A stretch of 64,000 nt of DNA from Phaeoceros laevis (GCA_049999765.1 JBNGIQ010008820.1:1-64000); one strand, 5' to 3'. Numbered from the stretch's first letter, positions 44,225 through 58,090 are shown. Made by a program: numbers and translations. The notes: generated from the sequence alone by a model not told the origin.

Positions 44225-45901
44225 TTACCCCAGGGATTGCGATGGCTCCACCCGGATGCTCACTCTGTCCAGCAATCGCGAAGATTTGCAAGTCACAGCA
44301 GGGTAGACCTCGTCGGGGATGTTGTCCCAGGGAGCTGTGCAGCTTCTGAGGCCACAGCTGAAAGAGCAGCTCCGCTGCCCCATGTCCAGGTGCACAGTCA
44401 CCCTGAGCTCCGGTGCCGGCCCGAAGATGTTGGTGGGAGCCGGGATGCAGTTTTTGTTGTGCCAGAATCTGCCATGGCTGTCCAGAACCCAGCCGTTTGC
44501 CTGATCACCCAACCACACAGAGTAGGGAAACATGTTGTTGCGGTCCTGATCTGTGCACAGGCCGATGCCAAATTCGATGTCTGTGCTCGCCCCCTGGTTA
44601 ATGACGAAGTCCCACTTGTAGACCTGGCGGCCTGCCACCTTGGGGTACCTGCTGTATCTTCTCCTCTTCCTGGTTCCTATGGCCGGGGACACTGTTCGGG
44701 CGAATCCGCAGCCTGTGGAGCAGCGCAGCTCCTTGCCATCTCCCGGGTTGGGGAACATGTAGGTGTCCCTGGCTGTGGGCTCCCACTGCAGCACGAAGGG
44801 GCCTCTGTACATGACGGGTCCTCTGTAGGAGAAATCCGCAGCCTGTTGACAGAACGCTTCCAGCAGCACATTCTGAGGCACGATTTGCAGCGGCCTGACG
44901 ATCAGAGACAGCTCCTTCGGATGCATCAGCTTGTACTCAATGAGGTGCAAAAAGGGCTGGAAAGCAGCAGCCACCTTGGGCTTGAACTGAGCTCCCAGAT
45001 CTGCCTTGGGCTCGGGCACCACTGCCGAAGCCCTGATGTGCCGGGAGAGACGGGTCTGCTCTTCGTGGCTCCTCAGCTCTGCGGAGTACCTGGTCATGAG
45101 GGCAACGTACTCGGCCACCTGCTCGACGGAATCCTTGCTCACCTGGTGAGCGCACCAAAGGAGCACGTAGAGGAAGATGGAGAACTCCGGTGTGGCGCAC
45201 GGCAGAGGCTCGAACTCCATTTCCGAGCTCTCCAAGGACCTTGACAGCAGAAACGAGAGCGCCTTAGATGTAAGGGAGCCGCAAGAGATGGACTGCAGCG
45301 GCCTTGCCAGCAGCACCCGCAGCAGGTAGTCAAAGAACTTGCCATCCAGGTCCGGGGACAGGTACTCCAGCGCCTTGGACAGGGTGGCTGCAGCTAGATT
45401 GCTCACATCCTCCAGGCCCGTGAGGTGATGGCGCAGGTTGGTTAGGGTGAGCGACGACATCTCGTCCGTGTGCTCCCACAGCTGGAAGTACCTGGAGACA
45501 TGAATCACCTCCACGGGCATCTCCCGCAGCTTCAAGGGTGATACACTCCCCGTGCAGCAAAATTCCAGCAGGAACTTCAAGGCCTCTGTGCTCATCTCCG
45601 GAAAGCGAATTTCCGCCATCTCCGACACCGGAATCGTCTCCTTCATCCCGTTGAGCAGCATGCGGTTGAGCACCACAGACCTTTCCGCCAGGTTGTACTT
45701 GCTGCCATACAGAACCGCACCGGAGGCGCTGATGAGCTTCACGTCGCTGAAAGGCCCTGCAATGGTAGGATCCGGCACCGAGTCTGACACACTGTAGACG
45801 GGCCTCGACATGTCCAGCACGCTTCTCCTCTTGGCTGCCCGACCAGGCCCTCGGCTGGCGGACTCACCAGCGGCCGCCTTCCTGCCGCTGCGGCCAGCCA
45901 T
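44225..45901 (-). CDS. BTB/POZ-BACK protein with C-terminal SPRY-like domain
   Basis: A candidate CUL3 substrate adaptor. The 558-aa single-exon product has a basic N-terminus (residues 1-30, GRSGRKAA, RAAKRRS). A BTB domain spans about 51-120 (FSDVKLISASGAVLYGSKYN, RMLLNGMKE, IRFPEMSTEALKFLLEFCCT). A helical BACK-like region covers about 130-330. A C-terminal beta-rich segment spans about 395-555 and reads like SPRY: YKWDFVINQG, DIEFGIGLCT, PYSVWLGDQANGWVLDSHGR, FWHNKN, RVTVHLDMGQRSCSFSCG and DEVYPAVTC. The substrate is unknown. The start is the ATG at 45901; high GC throughout creates a long antisense frame (44099-45244) that is not a gene. Confidence 0.8.
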   Translation of the reverse strand: MAGRSGRKAAAGESASRGPGRAAKRRSVLDMSRPVYSVSDSVPDPTIAGPFSDVKLISASGAVLYGSKYNLAERSVVLNRMLLNGMKETIPVSEMAEIRFPEMSTEALKFLLEFCCTGSVSPLKLREMPVEVIHVSRYFQLWEHTDEMSSLTLTNLRHHLTGLEDVSNLAAATLSKALEYLSPDLDGKFFDYLLRVLLARPLQSISCGSLTSKALSFLLSRSLESSEMEFEPLPCATPEFSIFLYVLLWCAHQVSKDSVEQVAEYVALMTRYSAELRSHEEQTRLSRHIRASAVVPEPKADLGAQFKPKVAAAFQPFLHLIEYKLMHPKELSLIVRPLQIVPQNVLLEAFCQQAADFSYRGPVMYRGPFVLQWEPTARDTYMFPNPGDGKELRCSTGCGFARTVSPAIGTRKRRRYSRYPKVAGRQVYKWDFVINQGASTDIEFGIGLCTDQDRNNMFPYSVWLGDQANGWVLDSHGRFWHNKNCIPAPTNIFGPAPELRVTVHLDMGQRSCSFSCGLRSCTAPWDNIPDEVYPAVTCKSSRLLDRVSIRVEPSQSLG

Positions 45902-46812
45902 GCCCGTGCCTGCCGGCCTCTTTCACCCTCTCTGCCAGAAGCTGGCCACAGAATGCGCCACTGCCAACAGCCACATCAATCCCCAGGCCTGCGTCACTTG
46001 CGAATTCTGTCAAGCACCGCTCATTCTGGCCCTGCTCCTCCCTTGGCAGGCAAAACACTTCAAACCATCGCCAATCACCTCGCGCATCAGACACCAGCAA
46101 ATGGGACGCAGCTCGGTTGTACCCGCCGCTCCAACCCCATTCTGTGACCAGCTCATGAGCAGCCAGGTCTCTCCAGCTGCCGAGACCACCACTTCAGCCG
46201 AACTCGGCCGCTCTGGAGTGATGCAATGTGCTGCTGCTGCTGCTGCTGCTGCTTGAGATTCCACAAAGACAGATGCAGAGGGCCTCGGCTTGCACGCCAT
46301 CCAAGCGGCCGCTTCTGGTCGGTCTCAACGAGTAGAAAGGTAAGCTCTCCATGCATGCCTCCTTTCCTTTCCTGCCCAGTAGACACGCAGTGATCTGAGG
46401 GTGACCCTGCCCGGGTTCGGGGGACGGGGCTAACTGATGAGTTAGTAAAACCAGGTCAGTTCGGGTTTCTTTTCTTCCCGCGCTTTTCCTTCATGCCGGT
46501 GCACGGAAAGCTGCTCCAGCACCACCAGTGGTCCTAGCGGTGGTTGTGAAGAGCTGCTGGCCGTTGCTTGTGGGGAACGACTCTTCCTTCGTCTGAAACC
46601 ATTCAAGATGGTTTTGGTGGCTTGGAATTTGCGATGGGGAGCGGACTGTGCACGAGCTGGTGTGGGACATCGACGAGAGGAGGATGTCGCCGCCTTGTGG
46701 AGCACAAGAGAGAGTGTGGTTTGGCAGCTGCGGAAGTGAGTGAAGACAGAGAAACTGGGACTCTGGTCAGGGAGGCAATTATCAGGTGAAGGGCAGGCAA
46801 AGGGCGCGGATC
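45902..46812. promoter_or_regulatory. Divergent intergenic region, BTB gene and primase, with a CTG microsatellite
   Basis: Head-to-head starts lie about 910 bp apart. A (CTG/GCT) run of eight units lies at 46229-46253. No supported gene is present; the right part (46568-46789) is an open frame with a GTAG/CAGG splice-like end and may be primase leader. Confidence 0.5.
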
Positions 46813-49800
46813 ATGGATTTCTCTGTTGCCGTCAGCAAGCGCCCCAAAAATGTAGCACAGAATGGCTGCAAGTTGACATTCTACCAAGAAGCCCCTCATG
46901 CCGAAGTGTCCTTGGAGAACTTCGAGATCTATGCCATGGATCGCCTTCGAGGTATGCAATTTGGTGCCATGCTACGTTGACCGCATGCAGCACTGGTACC
47001 ACCCAGCATGCCGACCGTGATTCTGGGTTGTGTGCAGTTCTGAAAGGAATTGAAGAAGCGAAGTCTCGCGGCAAACGAGTTGACGAGCTGGATGGATTGG
47101 TAAAGCACCATACTGGTGCATTGTCGGAGGGGTTTAGTCCTTGGTCAGGTTTGTTGCTGCTGTGCTAAGAACTTCTGGGGCATGAATGGATGACAGGTGC
47201 AGAATTTGTGGAGGAAGAACATGCGGGCAAACGTGTCAGACCCTGAGTTGAAAGACGCAATATCCCATTTTGTGCTGCGATTGGTCTATTGTAGATCGTA
47301 AGTGCGTCCTCCTCTTTTTTTACTGTTTGGCCTGCAAATGCATGTTCCTGAAATGCAATGTAGCTATGTTTGACTTGACAGGGAGGACTTGCGAAGGTGG
47401 TTTCTTGCGATGGAAAGCTCCTTATTTCGGCATAGGTTTCGTGCAGAAACCCCGGCATCACAAGTAACACTTCCACACTCATGTTGTGGTATTGAATTGT
47501 AGACCGGCAGATTGGTTCTCGCTTCGCTTTTTTGCACATAGTATGCAATGGTCTGAACATTTCCAACGTGTGCTGTCTCAGAAACTATTCCTGGAGCAGA
47601 GCAACCTCCCATACAAAGCCATTACGAGTGCTGAGTTTGAGGTACTCCTTCCTGATCTCCTTTGGAAGAGCTGTGATCTCTACTTGATCAAATTGTCTCT
47701 AAGCATTTTTGTCCTAGCACTAACCTTACGCATATGCACCTCCCAAATTTGGTGGTTCGGGCATTCTTGGCAAAGACGTATCAGTGTGCTGTCCTGACCT
47801 CACTAGTGCTAGAGTGCCTACGACATGCTCTAATTGCATTAGTTGAGCATCTGACTTAACGATGACTGTGCTGCCATGGCAGGCGGTCAGAAATAAGCTA
47901 GCAACGACAGCCAGATCAACATACCAGCCTGTGCCGAATGGTGGGTGCCACTGCTTGTTTGTGTATGGAATGGAAAATATCTGGCAACGCAATCTTGCTA
48001 CTTTTGTTGTTGAGACATGAAGTGAAATATCGCTGGCAACGCAGTCTTGTTTCCAAAGAAGTCATTTTTTTCATCCTGTTCCCGTTCTTAATCTACCTAC
48101 TGACAAAGTTTCTCAACCAAATTCTTTTTACCTGCTGTTTGATGACGTTGACAGTGGACAGTGTCTTCTATAAGGTATTTACTGTCATCTGCTTGTTCTT
48201 GAGACCTTGACTAATGGATGTGCACATTGTGATTCAGACTTGAAGGTTTTCTACAAATGTTTTGTGCAGGTTCAGTTCGAAGAAGTTCCTGAGCTTGTAG
48301 CTAATCGCAAGGTTTTTATCAAAAAAGGTTTCGCTTATGTCCCCAGAGACCATGTATGTCCCCTGTCATCTTGCTGCGGCATCTATTTTTGTATCAGGCT
48401 TTCTTGTTAATGTCATTCTGAAGTATTCGTAGATGGGTTGCAGCTTGCTGTAATTGTGGTTGGCCAATTTAGGTCTCGATTATCAAAGTCTCTAGTTCTT
48501 ACAAACCGGTATACATGCATTCTCTTGTCCCATGCTGTCTGATGTTTCATCTCGAGTCCATCTTCCTGGTGTCGATCACTTGCACATCAATCTGATGTAA
48601 GACACTTTTCGATGACAGCAAATGGACGGCAACAATCAAAGAGGATGAGAAAGACCGTTTAACTCCAGTAACCAGTCTTCACTCTATGAATGTCAAATGA
48701 ATGCAAGCATGCGTTTGGTCAAGCTCGTTGATCTTCTCACAAAGACCACAGATGTCTAAATTTCGTTCTTGTACCTATGGAAGATTGTCGAAGCTTTGAG
48801 CAACCGCTACCTAGGTGCAGACTACTCTCAGGTGCTGCATCTACTTTTCTATGTCCATGTTTTTGCGCCTTGTGGGCTGTGTAGTATCTCGAGGAGCCTT
48901 GTCCACCGTATTGTCCATGAAAATAAGTTTGGATTGCTACTCTCTGCAGCCAAAATCGAAGGACGAGATCAGCCTCCAGGACTTGGATGCCGTTGCGCAA
49001 ACATCCTTCCCTTTATGCATGCGTCATCTGTACTTTAAGGTCAGAGAGCAATACACGTCAGGTACAGGTAGTTGGTTGAGTAGAGCGGTCAGCTTATGCA
49101 ATGGTATGTATGTACCCGTAGGTGAAGGAGGACCATCACTTAAGGCATGGCGGGAGGCAACAATTGGGACTTTTCCTCAAGGTATCTTCCATCAGAACCT
49201 GAGGACAACCTTGATACACTTCTGGTGTTCCAGTGTTGCTAAACCTCGTAGGTCCTGCCTTTTGTCCACCCACAATGTGTGATATCTTTCCTCACGAAGC
49301 TTCAATCAAATGACAGGGAGCTGGGCTGAGGCTTGAAGATGCTCTTGCATTCTGGCGAAGGGAATTCTCCCAGAAGGTGAACAGATCTGTGTGACTTCCT
49401 TCCATCATTTGTGCTGCTTCACAAGTGGCTTGGTCCTAATTCGAATTCGAATGCTGACAGGTAGGAGGTGAGCGGTTCGACAAGGAATATGCCTACAATG
49501 TCAGACACAATTATGGAAAGGAGGGCAAGCGTACAGTGAGTTCTCCCACTATTCCTTGTTCATCTACCTAGTTTGCGTCCACATGCTCAATTGATTCTCC
49601 GACTGCCGGAGAGTTGTGTCTTCACATTTCTTGCTTGGCAAACTGCTCATGCTGTCGGACATCACCTTTCCTATACATTTGTGCAGGACTACACCCCGTA
49701 TTCCTGTATGAAGCTTATCATGTCAACACCTGGAGTTGGAGACCAGCATGGATGTCCCTACAGGCATTTTAGGTGCAAGAAAGATGATTGCCATTGTCAG

Positions 49801-50166
49801 ATGTATTTCAGGTCTGGCTTCCATCCAAGCTTCTGCACCCCCTTCTAATGCTGCTCCGGTTTTTCTTAGTGAGGAGAACTTGCGGGCTGCATTGGGAGGC
49901 ATGAAGCTTAACCATCAAACCACGAATGACGTCATGGACAAAGTTCGAAGCCGTCATTATCAGGTTGGGTTTGCTCTGCTCCTCGAACTCTTGGATTTGC
50001 AGTTTCACCTGCATATCTAATAAAGTGGGTGTCTCAGCTAGCTTGTGCTGCAACATTCGATGGATCTCACGGGTGTGCTTGCGACGGCATAAATCATCCC
50101 AACCAATATTTTGAACAAAGCCAAAAACTCTTGCGTCCTAAGGTGCTGGAAGCTGGCAATTCCTGA
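46813..50166 (+). CDS. PRIM2: DNA primase large subunit
   Basis: The regulatory iron-sulfur subunit of the polymerase-alpha primase complex that starts RNA primers. Eighteen small exons keep phase: 46813-46951, 47038-47099, 47197-47297, 47382-47463, 47582-47641, 47883-47940, 48155-48174, 48270-48353, 48444-48508, 48619-48667, 48784-48831, 48950-49039, 49122-49181, 49317-49376, 49461-49535, 49687-49772, 49870-49963 and 50038-50166, giving 453 aa. Family blocks: LENFEIYAMDRLR, ISHFVLRLVYCRS, DLRRWFLAMESSLFRHRFR, FEEVPELVANRKVFIKKGFA, FRSRLSKSLVLTNRKW, EKDRLTP, SFPLCMRHLY, LEDALAFWRREFSQK and the Fe-S region (YSCMKLIMSTPG, HGCPYRHFR, LACAATFDGSHGCACDGINH). The 20-nt exon is the least certain; see findings for an alternative. 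Confidence 0.93.
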
Positions 50167-50784
50167 TGTGCTTCTCATCATCCTTTACACTGTTATATGT
50201 TTCAAAGTCTAAGCCAGTCAAACTTTCTGCAGGCCGCAGAGTCTTCTGGAGTTGGATCTTCCGTTCCTGGACAATCGTAGAAGACGGGATATAGTGCCCT
50301 GATTCCGAGCATCTCAATTGCTCGTTGCATGCCATGACCTTCCGTGTATTGTAACACGTCAATAAAAAGGCCTGCACCTTCGTCATGCATCAGGAGCACG
50401 AATTTCCCTGACTGATGTATTTCTCTAGATTACGTCAGGCCCAAGCAGATCTGCCGATTGTCCACATTACTCTCGAAACGCCTTCGGTGTGGGGATACCC
50501 GTCACAGTACCTCGGTCCGAAGTAACTGGGAAGGAACCTATAAAAGGCATGGCCACAACGACAGCTGCAAGTAGATCGCTTGCTACACACACAACGGGCT
50601 TCAGTGCTAGCAGTTCAATTCCTGGTTGGTAATTCAATCTGGGTGTGACTCCGAAGTTCATCGGAGGAGGCTCCCGGGGCGGACTAGTGTCTAGTAGTAG
50701 CTGCTGGTCGCCAAGAGGACTATTGGGTTACATGCGGTTTCAATCTCATCCTCTGGGAAATCTTTGGGTTTAGTGAAGATTGAG
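50167..50784. other. Intergenic, upstream of thiolase
   Basis: 3' region of primase and promoter of the thiolase gene; both are on the plus strand. No gene seen. Confidence 0.5.
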
Positions 50785-52948
<2,164 letters not shown>

Positions 52949-52976
52949 GAAGACCGAGTGTGGCATGCTCCACTAC

Positions 52977-53226
52977 TAGTCAAACGCTAAACCTTTACAA
53001 GCTGTCATTTTGCACTTTGAGAACACTCGGAGTATGAGAGGTTGAATAGTCAAACGCAACTTTAACCTTTACAAGCTGTGATTTTGCACTTTGAGAACAC
53101 TCGGAGTATGAGAGCTTGAAGGAGCTACCCATAGCCATATCCCTAAGTCAACGTACTTAATTGGTTACGTCCATACCATTAGCATTATGCATACAACCCT
53201 TTTAGCATTATGCATACAACCCTTTT
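52977..53226 (+). repeat. Two tandem duplications of 70 bp and 23 bp
   Basis: A unit of about 70 bp from TAGTCAAACGC to the run CACTCGGAGTATGAGAG is present twice (52977-53046 and 53047-53119). Further right, tagcattatgcatacaaccct is present twice at 53180-53226. This marks the switch from gene-rich to repetitive sequence. Confidence 0.85.
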
Positions 53227-53979
53227 ATACGATTTTTGTATGTAGACTTCCAAAACATATACACATTTATATTGATACCAATATGGTGTACTTGGATTAA
53301 GAGTGGCTCAAGACTTCTCTATGTATTGTCCTCCTCTACTTACAAGGGTTTGGTTATGTATGGCGCCTACCAAATGGAGTGGAGTGGTTTGACTTTAATA
53401 AGGGCACTAGGTACTTATACTTGTATTTCCATTTGTATTTAGGAGACTGGTTTTGTAGTATGACTCCGGTAAGAGCACCTATGAATTTTCTATTTCTACG
53501 CACAAGGGTTTGGTAACTTTGGTTTCGGTGTTGTGCCTACCAAATGGACTATTGGCTATACTAATGAAAGCTTGAAATACATCCTTTGTTTTTAACTACC
53601 AAGATCCAATTTAAAAAGACATCCACTCCTTTTTTTCACTAGCTATAAATAACTTTTATCGTAAGCTTTGAAAAGATAAATTAAAACTATAAATATAAGA
53701 ACCCATACTCAGAAAAGAATATGCTGGTTGTGGTTGTGAAGAGAAATAAAAGGTGCGCTGTAGTTGCGGAGAGCAACTGTGGGTTGTAGACTAGTTCTTT
53801 GGTTATTTAATTGCCCGAAGGCGCCACTCTAATCCCCGAATATGGGTTGTAGACTATGTTCTTTGGTTATCTAATTGCCCGAGGGCGCCACTCTAGTGCC
53901 CGAAGGCCTTTATGTATTTGCCCAAATGCTCATATATTTGTTCGAAGGATTCAAGATTCACATGATCAAGGAATGGGCA
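53227..53979 (+). repeat. AT-rich repetitive sequence with 63-bp tandem duplication
   Basis: Two diverged copies of a segment containing caagggtttggt and ctaccaaatgga lie at about 53340-53380 and 53500-53550. A unit of about 63 bp starting tgggttgtagacta and ending cccgaa is duplicated at about 53780-53842 and 53843-53905. No gene is seen. Confidence 0.75.
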
Positions 53980-54856
53980 AACCTTGTGATGACGTATATT
54001 TTAGCGACATTAAATGTATCACATACTAACCTCAAAGAAGCAACATCTGAGATCTATGTTGAAGGCTGCCCGAACCGTCCTCGGGCCGGGACATAAACAA
54101 GGGATCAAAAGGCAATTGGGAGCCCCAAGAGAACTCCTAGGACTAGGCCTAAGACACTTCTTTGAAGTGAGAGAGGACACACTAGGTAGTCATGTGCCTC
54201 TTCATATTGTTGCCCAACCACAATTTCAACAACTCTTCAAGGGACATGCAAGACTCATAGGGAAGATCCCAAGGATTGAGCAGCTAGAAGAAGCGGGAAA
54301 ATCTTCTTTGGCTGGCCCGTACAAATGTGCCCACCTAGACGCCAAAGCTAAACATCCAAACAACTCCTTGTGTCCCACGTAGACGCCAAAGCTAAACATC
54401 CAAACAACTCCCTATATTGGAAAGTCCCAGACCCCCAGAACAAAGCCCGTATCATCATAGACAGAACTAGCGAATAGGTCAAGCCACACGCGGAAAGATC
54501 TTACTTACACGCATGTATGACTCATGCAAAACGCTCCTCGTGATGGTAACAAGAGAGGGGAAGATGACCATCACGGACACACCCCCCAAGGAGTTCAAGA
54601 ATGTGACGGATCTCAAAAACACATTCAAAACAAATGGACAAACCTTGCAAAAATGGAACTACAGGGCATGATTGGATGGGAACAATGGAAGTACACCCAA
54701 CCCCAAACCGGGGAGAGTCGGAGTTGGGTAACAACACCATAGCTTTATAAGGTTGAATACTTTACCATAATGAGATGCGCGCTCAATCAACTACCATGCA
54801 ACGCGCTCAAGAATGTACATATGGAATTAAGACTACCCATCAAGATGCACACTATG

Positions 54857-54887
<31 letters not shown>

Positions 54888-55690
54888 AATAAAAATAATA
54901 AATAAATAAATAAATAAATTTTAAAATGTACTCGGTGATTCGGAAAAGCGAGAAACGGCAAAGCACATATGTTGCGCATGCCTATAACCCCGAATGCAGA
55001 AGTTGAGAAGGCTGCGACATGATAAGGTAGTCATGGAGACTGAAGCATGGTTTCGAGTACACTTCGGAGGACGTCCGTTCTACAATGGAGAAATTTACCT
55101 GGCACCGAATGAATATGGGAGAGTAAGCATGTCCAAGCCCCTATTAGAGTTTCCAGGATTTGCTGAATACTTTGAGGGACAACAGCTAGTCATGATTGTC
55201 ACATTTGGGACCAAAAAAAGGCGGGCAGCTGGAGCCCCACGACTCCACGGAAGGGAAGTCGAAGAAAAGATTGTCATAGTGGAGATATCCGTCTCCCAAG
55301 ACTCAGCTATCTCGAAGGTCTACCAATAGAAGTTCTAAAGATAAATATGCAAGATTCGCCTCTAGACTCCAACAGCGCCACCCATAGACAGAGGTGGTAG
55401 TCTTGCCCGTGATTGTTGGAGTCATGAGAACAATCTCGTCGGGAATTCGAATAAGCAAAGGTCTTAGAGGATTGGCACCCAAAGCCAAGGTGAGCTGGCT
55501 CTATGACTTGGTCCAGTACATTAATGCTATAGCTAACTTCAACTTGAAGTTCTGGACCACACGAGATATCCTATGTGGATATCGGGAAGGCGACCGCAGA
55601 CGCGGATACCCCGAGCAGGTTTTACCCCATCCCACAGCCGCAGACGCGGACACCGAGCTCCCACAAGGAAACTTGCCAGTGCAATAACGA
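53980..55690 (+). mobile_element. Decayed non-LTR-retrotransposon-like reading frame, copy A
   Basis: Broken plus-strand frames parallel copy B at 60810-62340. First block (about 53990-54400): NLKEATSE, then QGIKRQLGAPRELLGLGLRH and FQQLFKGHARLIGKI, like the region after the reverse-transcriptase core of LINE-type proteins. Second (54520-54600): LVMVTREGKMTITDTPPKEF. Third (54994-55670): WFRVHFGGRPFYNGE, FEGQQLVMIVTFGTKK, EEKIVIVEISVSQDSAI, VVVLPVIVGVMRTI. The last part resembles the PD-(D/E)XK-like tail seen in several LINE families, where Glu-Ile-(Ser/Ala)-x-Pro precedes an E-x-K-x-x-K-Y element. Stops and frame changes occur throughout. A 46-bp duplication lies at 54331-54414. The family assignment is inference. 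Confidence 0.5.
54856..54919 (+). repeat. (AAT)n/(AAAT)n microsatellite inside copy A
   Basis: About 11 AAT units followed by AAAT units. Copy B is continuous at the matching place (ctatg|cgacccgg), so this block is an insertion or expansion in copy A. Confidence 0.9.
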
Positions 55691-55905
55691 AGGCTGGTTA
55701 TGTTACAATCAGACTATTTACTAGAATATCTATTAAATATTTCAAATAATAATATATTTGGACTATTAATTCAAACTATATACTAGCTTGCAAATAGAAA
55801 GTCGGGACCCACATAGCAGTGGACCCACATAGAAGTTTTGAGACTCAAATCAAGCAAGATGCTACTACTCATGTCGCGATCATGATGGCAGCAGTAACTG
55901 CCTCC
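55684..55905 (+). repeat. Dispersed repeat, copy 1
   Basis: Shares gttacaatcagactatttact, atttcaaataataatatattt, actatatactagcttgcaaat and actcaaatcaagcaagat with 59815-60120 in the same order and orientation, with a segment missing between them here. Probably untranslated sequence of the same retroelement family as copies A and B. Confidence 0.75.
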
Positions 55906-56138
55906 GCTGGTGATCTACATGCTGTTACACAATGACGAGTGGAAAGTTGGGGTAAAATAAGGCATGCGCAGCAACTCCGAACTCCAGGTGTTTGTCATAG
56001 AACAAGGTCTCCTGAAAAAGGGTCTAGTCTCCACATTATAGGCACATTCCAAATGTGATCCATTTTTTTTTCCTTAATTTTGCCTTTTTATAGGTTTTTT
56101 TAAAAAGCAATAACATTTTATCCCGGATGGCCGTTTTT
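55906..56138. other. Short non-coding stretch before the gap
   Basis: T-rich sequence leading to the N gap. Nothing identified. Confidence 0.5.
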
Positions 56139-56238
56139 NNNNNNNNNNNNNNNNNNNNNNNNNNNNNNNNNNNNNNNNNNNNNNNNNNNNNNNNNNNNNN
56201 NNNNNNNNNNNNNNNNNNNNNNNNNNNNNNNNNNNNNN
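56139..56238. other. Assembly gap of 100 Ns
   Basis: Exactly 100 unknown bases, a standard placeholder length. Frames running through it are artefacts. Confidence 0.98.
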
Positions 56239-57289
56239 AGTCCACACTCATCCTGGCTCCCGCTCGGGTGACAGGTGGCCGCTCGAAAACCCATGTTCTC
56301 GCTACAGAACCCTGCTGGAAGACCAGTGAAAGGGATGTAGGCGAGCAGCCCTCTAGCACTTGCTGCTTCATTGGTACACGTATAAATTTACACACACTAG
56401 CCAGTCTACCACAATCAAGAAGTTGTCCTCGGCGGATCATCTCAGTGCTGTACAGGTACAGGTTTGCTGAGGCACGCTTGCAGAGCAAATTTTATGGCCA
56501 AAACGGAGGGCAGGCAAGGCAAAGCTTGTCAATCAAGTACTTCACTTTTACGTATGGCAGCATTGGAGGTCTAGAACTTGTAAGCATTGTGAGTAGGCGA
56601 CGAAGGTCACCTACTCACACACTCCACGCCGTCCACGGAGCCAAAGAGTAAACTCTCTCTCTCTGATCAGCTAGGGCAGGGCAGGGCAGGACGCACTGGA
56701 TGCCCGGGCTAATCCTTGCAAGAATACCGATAGAGTATGGTGACAGTGGAAGTCGTCTTCCACTGTCAGCAGCCAAGCTCTGTAGCTAATGGAAGCCTGC
56801 TCTTTAACTTGATCCAAGAGGCAGGGTAATCGGGCACGCTGGGTCCTGCCTCTGTCGAAATCATCAGGAGGCATAGCTGTTGCTTTGGAAGGATCTTCTC
56901 CAACCTCAACCCCTCAGAATGGTGGGGCAACAGGCAGGGCAGGGCAGGGACCGCTCGCTCGCTCGCTTGGACCACATGCTCAGAGATACCAAGCCATGGC
57001 AGACTAGTGCGCGGCAGGCCGTGGCACTGGCAGCAGGCAGGGCGAGGCAGGCCACGCACGGGCTACAGGTAGGGCGTGAGCATGCAGGCAGGTGCGTGCA
57101 ACGGGAGGGGGAGTCGGAAGCCATGGCTGCTTGGCCTAAACCCGGGCAGAGCAAGCAGGGCAGGCACAGCGAGAGCACTCAGGGGAGTGCGGGAGTCGGT
57201 GTGCAGGATGAGGGTGCGTGCTGTAGCGGCCTCAGATCGTAGGCACCAGCACTGTGCCCTGGTCAAGCTGCTGCCCCTCTGCAGCTGCA
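56239..57289. other. GC-rich stretch with GGCAG-type low complexity, no gene
   Basis: Repeated gcagggcagg motifs at about 56672-57160 and a ctctctctct run near 56654. Open frames on both strands arise from the simple-sequence bias. Confidence 0.45.
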
Positions 57290-58090
57290 CTCAAGGATCG
57301 TGGACAGAGGACTACTTGAAGGTGACGCAGTATTGGACACTTGTCTCGGAAATATGTATGCAAAGTGTGGCCAATTGGAAGATGCACGCAGGCTTTTTGA
57401 CAGTCTAGCCACAAGGGATGCAGCAGCATGAACTACCATGATTAATGGGTATGCTGAGCACAGGCATGCTCCCTAGCACTCGCATTTTGTGCAAGGATGG
57501 AGCAGGAAGGCCTGATTTTGCCTGGTTTTTGACAGCATGGACACAAAGGATGTGGTGACGTGGAATGCGCTGATTGGTGGGTATGCACAGCAAGGACTCG
57601 GCCAAGAGGCGCTTGTTGTGAATGGACAAATGGAGGAGGCGGGCCTCATTTTGGCTGACCATGTTACTTTGGCTTGCCTTCTGAATGCGTGTGCAAGCTC
57701 TGGTGCCATACAGAAGGGCAGGGAGCTGCACTCAAAGATTGTCAAAAGAGGTCTGCTGGATAATGTAGTGGTGGGCAACTGCTTGGTGGACATGTATGCA
57801 AAATGTGGTGAGCTGGAAGATGCACACCAGGTTTTTGACATCATGGCCACAAACGATTTGGTGACATGGAATGCTTTGATTGCTTGGTATGCACAGCAAG
57901 GACTACTCGGCCAAGAGGCGCTTGTTGTGTATGGACAAATGGAGGAGGCCAGCCTCATTTTTGGCTGCACATGCTACTTTTGCTTGCCTTCTGAAGGCGT
58001 GTGCAAGCACTGGTGCCATACAAAAGGGCAGGGAGCTGCACTCAAAGATTGTCAAACGAGGACTCTCAAAACTCTGGTGATCAAGGTGAC
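57290..58090 (+). pseudogene. Broken PPR fragment
   Basis: Several PPR motifs remain: NMYAKCGQLEDARRLFDSL near 57353, VVTWNALIGGYAQQGLGQEA, KGRELHSKIVKRGLLDNVVV, VDMYAKCGELEDAHQVFDIM and LVTWNALIAWYAQQG. The fragment contains an in-frame TGA near 57429, a short TAG at 57474, and a frame change after about 57950 (alternate frame LACLLKACASTGAIQKGREL). There is no start and no E or DYW end. The wording is closest to the PPR gene at 15264, so it is a decayed partial copy of that subfamily. Confidence 0.8.

Noticed and set aside
44099-45244. 381-codon plus-strand open frame
   Set aside because: Exactly antisense to the BTB/SPRY-like gene, whose conserved domains are on the other strand; a product of high GC in third positions.
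56036-56651. Frames crossing the 100-N gap
   Set aside because: Artefacts of the gap; no motif in the flanking parts.
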